From contig JARLFZ010000001.1 in the NCBI GenBank assembly GCA_031296305.1, forward strand, positions 1 to 64,000: a DNA stretch of 64,000 nucleotides. The letters are read 5' to 3'. A model generated the notes under the pieces. The model was not told the origin of the DNA, did no database searches, and worked only from the letters and a program-made list of their open reading frames with translations. Positions 26,360 to 34,334 of this stretch are shown piece by piece (the stretch's first letter is position 1; every line of letters begins with the position of its first letter). This DNA is from Occallatibacter sp. (GTDB lineage Bacteria > Acidobacteriota > Terriglobia > Terriglobales > Acidobacteriaceae). A program made the translations under genes and the position numbers.

Positions 26360-26737
26360 TTACGCCAGCCGCGTCACGCGCACCGCCAACCGGGTTTCGA
26401 TCACCTCGAACTCGCTCCACGCCAGTTGCACATCGCCTGCGGCCAGAGGCAAATCGTCTCCATGGCTCCATTGCGTTTCGATCACTTGACCCGGTGCCAG
26501 CGCCAGCAACTCGCGCACGCGAAACTCGCGCACGGGGATGCTCACGCCCAACTCCACGGGCAATCGAGGAATCGGTGCCTTGAAACCCGGCTCCTCTTGG
26601 CCTTGCGGCGGCACTGGAACCAGGGCCTGGACAGTCTCCCCGGCGGCTCCGCGCGCTGTCGGCGCTGCTCTCGGATGGGGCACTCCCGATGGATGTGGAA
26701 CCCCCGCAGATACCGGCATTGCTTGCGTAGTCGCCAT
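26360..26737 (-). CDS. Short FliN-like SpoA-domain protein
   Basis: 125 residues if started at ATG 26737. The first 50 are low-complexity Pro/Ala/Ser sequence; the last 67 form a SpoA domain (LPVELGVSIPVREFRVRELL, APGQVIE). It is a second switch- or export-type FliN relative besides the gene at 18123-18914. The frame remains open with a TTG at 26932, but that would run across the divergent promoter region. It is the first gene of the flagellar run. No ribosome site decides the start. Confidence 0.7.
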   Translation of the reverse strand: MATTQAMPVSAGVPHPSGVPHPRAAPTARGAAGETVQALVPVPPQGQEEPGFKAPIPRLPVELGVSIPVREFRVRELLALAPGQVIETQWSHGDDLPLAAGDVQLAWSEFEVIETRLAVRVTRLA

Positions 26738-26937
26738 TCCGGAAGAGTCAGAAGCAGAAAGAGGACCAGAGGAAGATGGAATGGATTGGTTTGGTTTAAG
26801 AATTGCGGGCCGCGCACTGTCCTGTTTCGATCCATAACGCAGCCAAACCGCATCGCTGCTACACTGAGAAGTGAATGATTTTGCGGTTTTCTCGTCCCTC
26901 GTGGATGCGAAATTGCCGCCCCTAGAGGTCAAAGATC

Positions 26938-27891
26938 ATGCCGGAAGCAAATGAAAACAAGAGTCTGACGGGAACCAGCCTGCGCCTGAAAGTGGGTCTG
27001 GCGGAGATGCTCAAGGGCGGCGTCATCATGGACGTGATGAGCGTCGAACAGGCGCGCATCGCCGAAGAAGCCGGCGCCGTCTCCGTCATGGCTCTCGAGC
27101 GCGTGCCCGCCATGATCCGCGCCGAGGGCGGCGTGGCCCGCATGGCCCGGCCTGGCCTGATCAAGCAGATCATTCAGGCCGTTTCAGTTCCTGTCATGGC
27201 AAAAGCCCGCATCGGCCACTTTGCCGAAGCACAGATCCTCCAGGAACTGGGCGTGGATTTCATCGATGAGAGCGAAGTCCTTACCCCCGCGGACGAAGCG
27301 CATCACATCGACAAGCACGCCTTCACCACGCCCTTTGTTTGCGGCGCGCGCAACCTCGGCGAAGCTCTCCGCCGCATCGCTGAAGGCGCGGCCATGATCC
27401 GCACCAAAGGCGAAGCCGGAACCGGCGACGTTGTCCACGCCGTCCAGCACATGCGCCAGATTACACGCGAAATGCGCGTGCTCACGGTGCTCACCGAGCA
27501 GGAACTCTTCGCCGCGGCCAAGGAACACCAGGCCCCCTACGAACTGGTCAGGATGGTCGCCCAAACCGGCAGGCTGCCGGTGCCTAACTTCTCTGCCGGC
27601 GGCATCGCCACGCCCGCCGACGCAGCTTTGATGATGCAGCTCGGCGCCGAAGCCATCTTTGTCGGCTCAGGCATTTTCATGAAGGAGCGCGCGACTCCGC
27701 TCGACGTCGAGAACGATCCCAAGGAGCGCGAAGAAGCGGTCTCCCGCGCCAAGGCCATCGTAATGGCCACCACCCACTGGAACGACCCGAAGATACTGGC
27801 CGAAGTCAGCGCGCAGGTCACCGGCACCATGAAGGGCCTGGCCGCCGCGGCCATTGAGGAATCGCAGCTCCTTCAAACCCGCGGCTGGTGA
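26938..27891 (+). CDS. pdxS: Pyridoxal 5'-phosphate synthase lyase subunit
   Basis: Makes PLP from ribose 5-phosphate, glyceraldehyde 3-phosphate and ammonia in the DXP-independent pathway. The 317-residue protein is highly typical ([51 protein letters not shown] with the catalytic Lys). AGAGG lies nine bases before ATG 26938. The glutaminase partner pdxT, often adjacent, is not in this window. It is divergent from the flagellar cluster. Confidence 0.98.
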   Translation: MPEANENKSLTGTSLRLKVGLAEMLKGGVIMDVMSVEQARIAEEAGAVSVMALERVPAMIRAEGGVARMARPGLIKQIIQAVSVPVMAKARIGHFAEAQILQELGVDFIDESEVLTPADEAHHIDKHAFTTPFVCGARNLGEALRRIAEGAAMIRTKGEAGTGDVVHAVQHMRQITREMRVLTVLTEQELFAAAKEHQAPYELVRMVAQTGRLPVPNFSAGGIATPADAALMMQLGAEAIFVGSGIFMKERATPLDVENDPKEREEAVSRAKAIVMATTHWNDPKILAEVSAQVTGTMKGLAAAAIEESQLLQTRGW

Positions 27892-28083
27892 GCTGGCCGG
27901 TCAGGCAGCCGCTCGCTGATCGCTCGCACCGGCTTTCCTGGTTCCCGCCCTGCGCCAGAAATAAACGCACAAATGGTGCGTCACCCGATCGTACTTATGG
28001 CTAAAATAAGGTCGTCCGGCGGCGGATTCGTTTTTCCGACTGCGGATGTAACATATTTCAATTCGATTAGAAAGGTGAATTAA

Positions 28084-28257
28084 ATGGAAGACTCGAACCT
28101 TATAGGAATGACCCTCGAATTTGAGGACGAACCAGACGAAACAAGAAAGTTTGGACAGATTGTCCATGTTTCCGGAGATGACGGCGTTATCCGACTCATT
28201 AGCAAAGAAAAGGCCGGGTCGAACCCGCGAAGGGTCAGACTACGAGCAAAGCTCTGA
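28084..28257 (+). CDS. Small hypothetical protein (57 aa)
   Basis: A short acidic-then-basic protein (MEDSNLIGMTLEFEDE, then GQIVHVSGDDGVIRLIS, then a basic C terminus). AAAGGTG lies seven bases before the ATG, and an excellent rho-independent terminator begins 35 bases after the stop. Codon use is more AT-rich than in the flanking genes. The central strand pattern could be a small beta domain. No family was recognised. The terminator separates it from the Sel1 gene, so it looks like its own transcription unit. Confidence 0.6.
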   Translation: MEDSNLIGMTLEFEDEPDETRKFGQIVHVSGDDGVIRLISKEKAGSNPRRVRLRAKL

Positions 28258-28292
28258 ACGGAGACCTGGAATAGCAACGATCGACCTCAACC

Positions 28293-28322
28293 AAAAGCCC
28301 CGATCAAAGGATCGGGGCTTTT
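28293..28322 (+). terminator. Rho-independent terminator after the 57-aa gene
   Basis: A perfect 13-base stem, AAAAGCCCCGATC and its complement, encloses the loop AAAG. The 3' arm ends in TTTT and the next bases are TG. A-run and T-run make it work on both strands. Confidence 0.92.
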
Positions 28323-28372
28323 GTATATGCTTGACGCGAGGGTGGTCCTTCTCCAAGCTTCGGGGAGAGTTT

Positions 28373-29344
28373 ATGGCTAACGTGCTCAGAGGCCTCGTAA
28401 CGGGAGTGCGCCAAGGCATCGCAGCCTTGGGCCGCATCCGTCCTGATGAGGATGTGATGCAGGACTTCTCGCCGGAGTATCAGAAGGACTTTGGTGGGAT
28501 GAGGGGATATGCCTTAGAGATCCAGTCCAAAGCAAGGGCAGGTGATCTAGAGTCCATATTTGAGATCGCCAGTGAATATCTGACCGGGGGATGGCTAAAA
28601 GCTAATCCGATTAAGGCGGCAAAATGGATGCAGAAGGCAGCCGAGCTTGGTCACGCGGTGGCCCAGATGCTTTTTGCTTCGATGTGTGCGACAGGAACAG
28701 GGGTTCAGAAGGATGAAATAGCGGCTGCAAGATGGCTCCATGCCGCAGCCGAGCAAGGGTCATCAAATGCGGGATTCGCTCTTGCTGAATTATATGAAGC
28801 TGGTATAGGTGTAAATCGAGACCCTAAACAGGCTGTTTATTGGACGGTTAAAGCGGCCCTCGCAGGGAATGCGGAGGCACAGAATGCCCTTGGGATCAGG
28901 CATATGAACGGGCAAGGGATAGATAAGGACTATCACGCGGCGAAGAGGTGGTTGGAGAAGTCTGCTGAGCAGGGCAACGCCGAGGCTCACTTCGGTCTTG
29001 GCGTCATACATGATAGAGGCTATGACGTGCCGCCCGACCAAGTAGAAGCCGCAAACTGGTATCGAAAGGCGGCCGACCAAGGTCATATCAAGGCACAACT
29101 CAACCTTGGCTTCTCCTACGCGCGCGGCGAGGGCGTACAGCAGGACTACGCGCAGGCGGCGGTTTGGTTCCGTAAGGCGGCCGAACAGGGACAATCCAAC
29201 GCGCAAGCAAACCTCGGCGTCCTCTACCGAAATGGATGGGGCGTGCCGCAGGACGACAAAGAAGCGATCACGTGGCTTCGCAAGGCAGCCGAACAAGGAA
29301 ATGCCGATGCAAAAGCGCACCTCAAGTCGCTATCAGGCGGCTGA
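28373..29344 (+). CDS. Sel1-repeat (tetratricopeptide-like) protein
   Basis: A 323-residue adaptor-type protein with seven Sel1 repeats of about 36 residues (for example AAKWMQKAAELGHAVAQMLF and AAVWFRKAAEQGQSNAQANL) covering residues 60-320. ATG 28373 has GGGGAGAG upstream; the frame open to 28121 runs through the terminator and is not coding. There is no signal peptide, so it should be cytoplasmic. Its first half is more AT-rich than its last repeats. Such proteins scaffold complexes; the partner here is unknown. Confidence 0.85.
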   Translation: MANVLRGLVTGVRQGIAALGRIRPDEDVMQDFSPEYQKDFGGMRGYALEIQSKARAGDLESIFEIASEYLTGGWLKANPIKAAKWMQKAAELGHAVAQMLFASMCATGTGVQKDEIAAARWLHAAAEQGSSNAGFALAELYEAGIGVNRDPKQAVYWTVKAALAGNAEAQNALGIRHMNGQGIDKDYHAAKRWLEKSAEQGNAEAHFGLGVIHDRGYDVPPDQVEAANWYRKAADQGHIKAQLNLGFSYARGEGVQQDYAQAAVWFRKAAEQGQSNAQANLGVLYRNGWGVPQDDKEAITWLRKAAEQGNADAKAHLKSLSGG

Positions 29345-29390
29345 GGATGAACGCCGGTGGCCCCATCCTTCTCCGCCCACCCCAGGCCGC

Positions 29391-29422
29391 TTGACATAGT
29401 CATCTGACTAGTCATATGACTA
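29391..29422 (+). promoter_or_regulatory. Promoter and twin-palindrome operator of the toxin-antitoxin pair
   Basis: TTGACA at 29391-29396 is a perfect -35 box. Directly after it lie two overlapping 14-base palindromes, TAGTCATCTGACTA (29397-29410, imperfect centre) and TAGTCATATGACTA (29409-29422, perfect), sharing TA. The -10 region must lie inside the second. This fits autorepression by the antitoxin complex. A GAAGGAG ribosome site follows. Confidence 0.75.
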
Positions 29423-29443
29423 TATGAGAAGGAGCTCCCTCCC

Positions 29444-29698
29444 ATGGCCTGGCAGGTCTACGACGCAAAAGCTCGCTTTAGCGAACTCCTCGACACCGCG
29501 CTCAAAGACGGCCCGCAAGTGGTCACCCGCCGCGGAGTCGAAACCGCCGTCGTGGTTCCCATCGATGAATGGAAGCGGTTAAAGCCCGAATCGCGACCGA
29601 GCATCAAAGATATTCTGCTCGACCCGAACGGTCCACATGACCTCTATATTCCGCCACGCCGGAGACTTCGCTTTTCACCGCCAGATGAGTCGGCATAG
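29444..29698 (+). CDS. Phd/YefM-family antitoxin
   Basis: An 84-residue antitoxin with the Phd N-terminal DNA-binding fold (WQVYDAKARFSELLDTAL, then PQVVTRRGVETAVVVP, EWKRL). The C-terminal 35 residues, rich in Pro and Arg, should wrap the toxin. It lies three bases before the toxin gene and behind a palindromic operator. It probably binds that operator and represses the pair. Confidence 0.9.
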   Translation: MAWQVYDAKARFSELLDTALKDGPQVVTRRGVETAVVVPIDEWKRLKPESRPSIKDILLDPNGPHDLYIPPRRRLRFSPPDESA

Positions 29699-29701
29699 CC
29701 T

Positions 29702-30109
29702 GTGTACTTGCTCGACACCAATGTGATCTCGGAGTTACGCAAATCCAAACCTCATGGAGCAGTTCTGGCTTGGTTTGCTTCCGTACGTGCGGACGAGATC
29801 GCTATCCCGGCTGTCGTCATCGGAGAGATTCAGGATGGCGCGGAGATCACGAGGAGGCAGGACCGAACGAAGGCCGCGCAGATCGAGGCTTGGTTGGATT
29901 ACATCATGGCCAACTTTACGGTTCTACCCATGGATGGCCCAATGTTTCGCGAATGGGCACGACTATTGGCAGGCAAATCCGACGATCTTAGCGGGGATGC
30001 CATGATCGCCGCCACCGCGCGGGTAAACGGATTGGTTGTCGTCACCCGAAACGTGAAAGACCTCGCGAGTTTCGGTGTCCAGGTCTTCAACCCGTTTTCA
30101 AGCAAATAA
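29702..30109 (+). CDS. vapC: PIN-domain toxin, FitB-like VapC
   Basis: Predicted Mg-dependent ribonuclease toxin of 135 residues. The acidic PIN residues are in place: LLDTNVISEL at the start, IGEIQDG in the middle, DDLSGDAMIAATA and TRNVKDL near the end. The sequence style (ISELRKSKPHGAVLAWF) is that of the FitB subgroup. The GTG start follows the antitoxin stop after three bases. FitB toxins are often paired with ribbon-helix-helix antitoxins, while here the partner is Phd-like. Confidence 0.92.
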   Translation: MYLLDTNVISELRKSKPHGAVLAWFASVRADEIAIPAVVIGEIQDGAEITRRQDRTKAAQIEAWLDYIMANFTVLPMDGPMFREWARLLAGKSDDLSGDAMIAATARVNGLVVVTRNVKDLASFGVQVFNPFSSK

Positions 30110-30140
30110 GTAAAGCGGTACAATCCCAATAACGGCTCGC

Positions 30141-30165
30141 GGCCTCTATGCAAGCAGGCCTTCTT
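30141..30165 (+). terminator. Possible terminator after vapC
   Basis: GGCCT and AGGCC arms enclose a ten-base loop and are followed by TTCTTTTCTC, 30 bases after the toxin stop. The stem is short, so the call is tentative. Confidence 0.35.
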
Positions 30166-30245
30166 TTCTCATTCCCCAACCCTCTTTTCCGATTTAGTGT
30201 GCGTCCAAGAAAGAGTCAGAGTAATCTCATCCTCGCGGGGGCCCT

Positions 30246-31010
30246 ATGCCGTCCATCTTTTCGCCCATTCCGGCCGAAATCGAACGGAAAGCGCCCGGAA
30301 CCGGGGGCAAGCCACCGGTTGATCGCCGGCCTACGGGCGGCGGTGGTGGTGGCGGCGACGACGACTGGAGAAAACCCCGGCGCGGCCCAAGAGAAACTCT
30401 GCACCGCACCCGCGCATTTGTCTTTTGTGCGCTGGCCGGCGACATGATGTTCTTCGTGGTGCTGGCGGTGCTGTTTTACGCGCGCCAGGCCGGCACGCAC
30501 ATGGATCCGCGGACCCTGCGCCAGATCGGCGACTGGCATCCGGTTCTGCTCCCGCCCATCCTCTTTCTCAATACAGCGGTCCTGCTACTCAGCAGCCTCA
30601 CCATGGAGCGAGCGCGCCTGCACATCTTCCGGGAGATAGACGTATTGGAAGAGTGGCTCGGGCTGGGCCGCCCGGCACTGCGCCGCACCCTACCCTGGAT
30701 TGCGATCACTCTGGTCCTAGGGCTGATGTTTCTTGGCGGCCAGGCCTTGGCATGGAAACAGCTAACCGCGCAGGGATTTCGCTTCGATCGCTGGGCCACG
30801 CCGGCAAGTTACTTCTTCTACATCATCACCGGCCTTCACGCCGCGCACCTCATTCTCGGCGTGCTGGCTTTGCTCTTCTGCCTCTGCGCTCTCACGCGCC
30901 TCAAACGCGTCGAGTCCCGCCAGATCGCCGTCGACTCGACAGCATGGTTCTGGCACACCATGGGCTTCGCCTGGCTGCTATTATTCGGGCTTTTGGTGCT
31001 GGGGCAGTAA
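30246..31010 (+). CDS. Orphan heme-copper oxidase subunit III family protein
   Basis: A 254-residue inner-membrane protein with five membrane segments after a disordered Gly/Asp/Arg-rich N terminus of about 55 residues. The pattern is that of cytochrome oxidase subunit III (ALAGDMMFFVVLAVLFYARQ, then YFFYIITGLHAAHLILGVLA, then STAWFWHTMGFAWLLLF). Subunit III supports proton uptake in the oxidase. No subunit I or II gene lies in this window. A G-rich stretch precedes ATG 30246. Confidence 0.8.
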   Translation: MPSIFSPIPAEIERKAPGTGGKPPVDRRPTGGGGGGGDDDWRKPRRGPRETLHRTRAFVFCALAGDMMFFVVLAVLFYARQAGTHMDPRTLRQIGDWHPVLLPPILFLNTAVLLLSSLTMERARLHIFREIDVLEEWLGLGRPALRRTLPWIAITLVLGLMFLGGQALAWKQLTAQGFRFDRWATPASYFFYIITGLHAAHLILGVLALLFCLCALTRLKRVESRQIAVDSTAWFWHTMGFAWLLLFGLLVLGQ

Positions 31011-31083
31011 CACTCGCTGCGTAAGGGAAACTCGTTGCATCGGTGATGGCGTGAAAGGATCGCGTGAAAGCGCACGGATGGCG

Positions 31084-31149
31084 TGAAAGGGCACGACTTC
31101 AGTCGTGCCTCAAAGCCGCATAGAGCTTGGGGCTTTAGCCCCTGAGGGA
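31084..31149 (+). repeat. Dual-hairpin element, family A, copy 1
   Basis: TGAAAGG leads into the palindrome GGCACGACTTCAGTCGTGCC (31090-31109). A variable 19-base spacer, the palindrome GGGGCTTTAGCCCC (31129-31142) and TGAGGGA follow. Other copies lie at 34221, 36961 and 53198. Confidence 0.85.
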
Positions 31150-31187
31150 TGCTTCTGAATAGCACTGGAAGACCTATGCAACTCCAA

Positions 31188-31264
31188 GTGCCCCCGGTCC
31201 CTCGCCCCTGGGGACCGGGGAAGGATGCAGCACCATCGCAGGCTACACCTACTTTGGAATCGCT
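31188..31264 (+). repeat. Palindromic element, family B, copy 1
   Basis: A GC-rich hairpin made of CCCCGGTCCC and GGGGACCGGGG is followed by about 40 bases ending TTTGGAATCGCT. The copy at 40552-40617 has the same hairpin and the same ending. Confidence 0.75.
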
Positions 31265-31283
31265 GCTCGCTCTGGTTCGCTGC

Positions 31284-31595
31284 CTACGCCGTGTGCGGAT
31301 GCAGAAGCGCGCGGAACCGATCGCCGACGGTACGCACTTCAGGGCAGCCGAAATAAATCTCGCGATTGAGGCTCATGAGCAACTGCACGGCTTCCACCTG
31401 AGCGTCGTGCGCGGAAACGGACCCACCCGTGCAGACAAACTCGTCCGTAAGGTACTCGATGGCGTGCCCCAGAATCTCCAGCGCATGGCCCGCCTCTGGT
31501 GAGATCCTGCGGCGACGCATCACCGCGCGGCCCGTCACCGCCGCCGCTGCCGCCAGCCCTATCGGGAACCCACAGGCTCTAGAAGTCGCTGCCAT
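31284..31595 (-). CDS. Hypothetical protein (103 aa)
   Basis: A 103-residue protein started at ATG 31595, which has GAGG nine bases upstream; the open frame extends to 31649. After a short Ala-rich, possibly hydrophobic N terminus comes a convincing acidic helical region (EAGHALEILGHAIEYLTDEF, VSAHDAQVEAVQLLMSLNRE). The composition is that of a real protein and no shadow of another gene exists here. No domain was recognised. It lies divergent from nuoA and convergent to the subunit III gene. Confidence 0.6.
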   Translation of the reverse strand: MAATSRACGFPIGLAAAAAVTGRAVMRRRRISPEAGHALEILGHAIEYLTDEFVCTGGSVSAHDAQVEAVQLLMSLNREIYFGCPEVRTVGDRFRALLHPHTA

Positions 31596-31931
31596 CCTAC
31601 TTATCCTCACCTGAATAATCGGCGCAGCGTAACGCGAGCAATAGATCACGAAAGTGCCATCCCAGTTCGGTACACGTTACTTTACGCACGGTCCAAAATG
31701 GGAAGCTCGTGACGTAACTCACATCAAACCCCAACGATCCCCACCGACGCCCGCTTCTCCGAATCGATGCAATGCCTTATGCGCAAGAAAGCACTTCAGG
31801 ATTGCTTATCGGCTCGATACCTTGACGGGATCAGTCTGAAAACCTAATCTCAAACTAGAATCCTGCGTGTCCGGAGCGCTTTTCCGGCACAAGGGGCGCA
31901 ATCTTATCGATTTCCTTTGGATTAGGCGGCC
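31596..31931. other. Intergenic region upstream of nuoA
   Basis: 336 bases without a gene. The only supported signal is the promoter candidate at 31822-31850. A short TCCGGAGCGCTTTTCCGG hairpin lies near 31870-31890. Confidence 0.5.
31822..31850 (+). promoter_or_regulatory. Candidate sigma-70 promoter of the nuo locus
   Basis: TTGACG (31822-31827), a 17-base spacer and TAATCT (31845-31850) lie 81 bases before the nuoA start. Spacing is ideal and the -35 box deviates at one base. Confidence 0.6.
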
Positions 31932-32336
31932 ATGGTCCCGTACGACTGGCAATATCTCCCGCTTTTGATGCAGATTCTTGCTGCGTTCCTGCTTGGCGTG
32001 GGGATGGTTGCAGCCTCATGGTTTGTGGGCCGTCATCGCAACACCGCGGTCAAGCTCGCTGCTTACGAATGCGGCATCGTGGCCACCGGTGACGCGCGCG
32101 GCCGTTTCAGCGTGCGCTTCTATCTGGTCGCGGTCCTCTTCATCCTTTTCGATGTAGAAATGGTCTTCATGATGCCGTGGGCAGTCATTTACCGTCGCCT
32201 CCCCGCGCTCACCGGCTGCTCGCGCTTCTTCGGGTTCTGGGAGATGCTCGTCTACCTCGGCTTTGTCGCCGTCGGTCTCTACTACATCGTGCGCAAAGGC
32301 ATCCTGAACTGGAGCCAGGACAAGGCGGATCTCTAG
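31932..32336 (+). CDS. nuoA: NADH-quinone oxidoreductase subunit A
   Basis: Membrane subunit at the junction of the arms of complex I. The 134-residue protein has three membrane segments and the conserved loop AYECGIVATGDARGRFSVRFY with FDVEMVFMMPW. AGGCGG lies upstream of the ATG. It is the first gene of the locus and is followed after one base by nuoC, not nuoB. Confidence 0.96.
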   Translation: MVPYDWQYLPLLMQILAAFLLGVGMVAASWFVGRHRNTAVKLAAYECGIVATGDARGRFSVRFYLVAVLFILFDVEMVFMMPWAVIYRRLPALTGCSRFFGFWEMLVYLGFVAVGLYYIVRKGILNWSQDKADL

Positions 32337-32337
32337 G

Positions 32338-32841
32338 ATGGCGAATCAATCACCCACTCTATCGGGCCTGCACGCCGTCCTCGCGGAGATGTCCAGCCAC
32401 CCCGCGATCAAGGCGCTGCTGGCATGGAAGCCCGACGCCTTACTCGATGCCAAATTCGATTTCGGTGAGCTGACTCTCACTGTCGCGCCCACAGAAATTC
32501 GCGCCGCCTGCGCCACCGTGCAGGCGGCCGGCTATAACTTCTTTGAGGACATGACAGCGGTAGACTGGTATCCCCTCGCCCCCCGCTTTCAGTTGAGCTA
32601 CCACATCCTCTCGCACGCCTTCAAGGAACGGATCCGTCTCCGCGTCATGCTCGATGAAGCTGAGCCTAGCGTTGACTCCATCATGCCGGTTTGGGCAGGC
32701 GCGAACTTTTTCGAGCGCGAAGTCTTCGATCTCTTCGGCATCCACTTTGCCGATCATCCCGACCTGCGCCGCATTATGCTGCCGGACGATTGGCAAGGCC
32801 ATCCCCTGCGCAAGGATTACCCGGTGGAGGGATACCGCTAA
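32338..32841 (+). CDS. nuoC: NADH-quinone oxidoreductase subunit C
   Basis: Peripheral-arm subunit of complex I (30-kDa family). The 167-residue protein shows ERFELVY-type sequence and the signature WAGANFFEREVFDLFGIHF followed by LRRIMLPDDW and HPLRKDYPVEGY. ATG 32338 lies one base after the nuoA stop. Its stop overlaps the nuoD ATG as TAATG. nuoB, normally between nuoA and nuoC, is missing. Confidence 0.96.
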   Translation: MANQSPTLSGLHAVLAEMSSHPAIKALLAWKPDALLDAKFDFGELTLTVAPTEIRAACATVQAAGYNFFEDMTAVDWYPLAPRFQLSYHILSHAFKERIRLRVMLDEAEPSVDSIMPVWAGANFFEREVFDLFGIHFADHPDLRRIMLPDDWQGHPLRKDYPVEGYR

Positions 32842-34061
32842 TGACCGAGAATCCTGGCGCGCCTGTCCTCGAACTGCCCGCTTCTGAAAGCACCGGCGAA
32901 CGGCGCATGGTCATCAATATGGGCCCGCAGCACCCCGCGACCCACGGCGTGCTACGCCTGGTGGTTGAGCTAGACGGTGAAATCATCGTCAGCGTCCGCC
33001 CCGAGATCGGCTATCTGCACACCGGCATCGAGAAGACCTGCGAGGCCAAGTTCTATCAGCAGGTGGTTCCTCTCACGGACCGCATCAATTACCTCGATCC
33101 GCTCTCCAACAATCTCTGTTATTGCCTGGCCGTCGAAAAGCTCCTCGACCTTGAAATCCCTGAGCGCGCACAATGGATCCGTGTGCTGCTCACCGAGCTG
33201 AGCCGTCTGAATTCGCATCTCATCTGGCTCGGCACCCACGCCATGGATATTGGGGCGCTCACAGTTTTCCTCTACACCTTCCGCGAACGTGAAGAAATTC
33301 TCAGACTCTTTGAAGCCGTAGCCGGTCAGCGCATGATGACCAGCTACTTCCGCATCGGCGGCCTCGCCATGGAGCCGCCCCTCGGCTGGCTCGATCGCGT
33401 CCAGGCCTTCATTCACGGCTTCCCTGAAAAGATCGACGAGTATTCGAATCTCCTTACGGGCAACCCAATCTTCATGAATCGCTTGAAGGGCGTAGGCTAT
33501 CTCTCTGCAGCCGATGCCATTGCCCTTGGCGTAACTGGCCCACCCTTGCGCGCCTCCGGCGTCGATATCGACCTGCGCCGCGACATGCCCTACTCGAGCT
33601 ACGAGAAGTTCCAATTCAAGGTACCGATTTCCACGGTGGGCGATACCTGGGCGCGGTATGAAGTACGTCTAGTCGAGATGCGCGAGAGCACCAAGATCGT
33701 CCAGCAAGCCCTCGACGGCATGCCCGGCGGCGCAGTCAAAGCCGACGCGCCGAAGATCGTTCTGCCCGACCGCGAAAAAATGAAAACGCAAATGGAGGCA
33801 TTGATCCATCACTTCAAAATCGTCACCGAGGGATTCAACGTCCCTGCCGGCGAGGTCTATCAGGGCATGGAATGCGGCCACGGACAGATGGGCTATTATG
33901 TCGTCTCCGACGGCACCGCCAAGCCCTACCGTGTGCACATGCGTTATCCCTCGTTCGCCACGCTGCAAGCCGTCGAGACCATGTGCAAGGGCCGCCTCAT
34001 CGCCGACCTGGTCGCCGTGATCGGCTCCATCGACATAGTGCTCGGAGAGATCGACCGATGA
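32841..34061 (+). CDS. nuoD: NADH-quinone oxidoreductase subunit D
   Basis: 49-kDa family subunit that with NuoB forms the quinone site. The 406-residue protein has NMGPQHPATHGVLRLVVELD, EIGYLHTGIEK and a C-terminal SIDIVLGEIDR, all typical. The open frame begins at 32691, but ATG 32841 matches the family start and overlaps the nuoC stop. A 273-base gap with two palindromic elements follows. Confidence 0.97.
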   Translation: MTENPGAPVLELPASESTGERRMVINMGPQHPATHGVLRLVVELDGEIIVSVRPEIGYLHTGIEKTCEAKFYQQVVPLTDRINYLDPLSNNLCYCLAVEKLLDLEIPERAQWIRVLLTELSRLNSHLIWLGTHAMDIGALTVFLYTFREREEILRLFEAVAGQRMMTSYFRIGGLAMEPPLGWLDRVQAFIHGFPEKIDEYSNLLTGNPIFMNRLKGVGYLSAADAIALGVTGPPLRASGVDIDLRRDMPYSSYEKFQFKVPISTVGDTWARYEVRLVEMRESTKIVQQALDGMPGGAVKADAPKIVLPDREKMKTQMEALIHHFKIVTEGFNVPAGEVYQGMECGHGQMGYYVVSDGTAKPYRVHMRYPSFATLQAVETMCKGRLIADLVAVIGSIDIVLGEIDR

Positions 34062-34100
34062 CAACCACAGAGTGTCATCCTTGTATCTATCACTCGCGAG

Positions 34101-34136
34101 GGTGCCCCGGGTCCCTCGCACTTGGGGACCAGGGAA
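34101..34136 (+). repeat. Palindromic element, family B, copy 2 (short)
   Basis: GGTGCCCCGGGTCCC and TTGGGGACCAGGG form an imperfect hairpin 40 bases after nuoD. The 3' extension seen in the other copies is absent. Confidence 0.6.
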
Positions 34137-34220
34137 TACACGAACTCAGACAGTTGCTGAACGAAGCGAAGCATCTGCGGTTGCATCTGTTTGTATTCAT
34201 AGAAACCGAATGAGCGGTTT

Positions 34221-34288
34221 TGAAAGGGCACGGCTTCAGCCGTGCCGACAGAGCCGATAGAAACAGCGGGGCTTTAGCCCCTGAGGGA
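34221..34288 (+). repeat. Dual-hairpin element, family A, copy 2
   Basis: Palindromes GGCACGGCTTCAGCCGTGCC (34227-34246) and GGGGCTTTAGCCCC (34268-34281), flanked by TGAAAG and TGAGGGA. It lies between nuoD and the first unknown gene. Confidence 0.85.
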
Positions 34289-34334
34289 AGTTCTTAGCGA
34301 TTAGGACTTTCACTGCATACCGATAGAGGGCCAT

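Noticed and set aside
27901-28167. 88-codon minus-strand frame after pdxS
   Set aside because: Overlaps the better supported 57-codon gene on the other strand and has no ribosome site.
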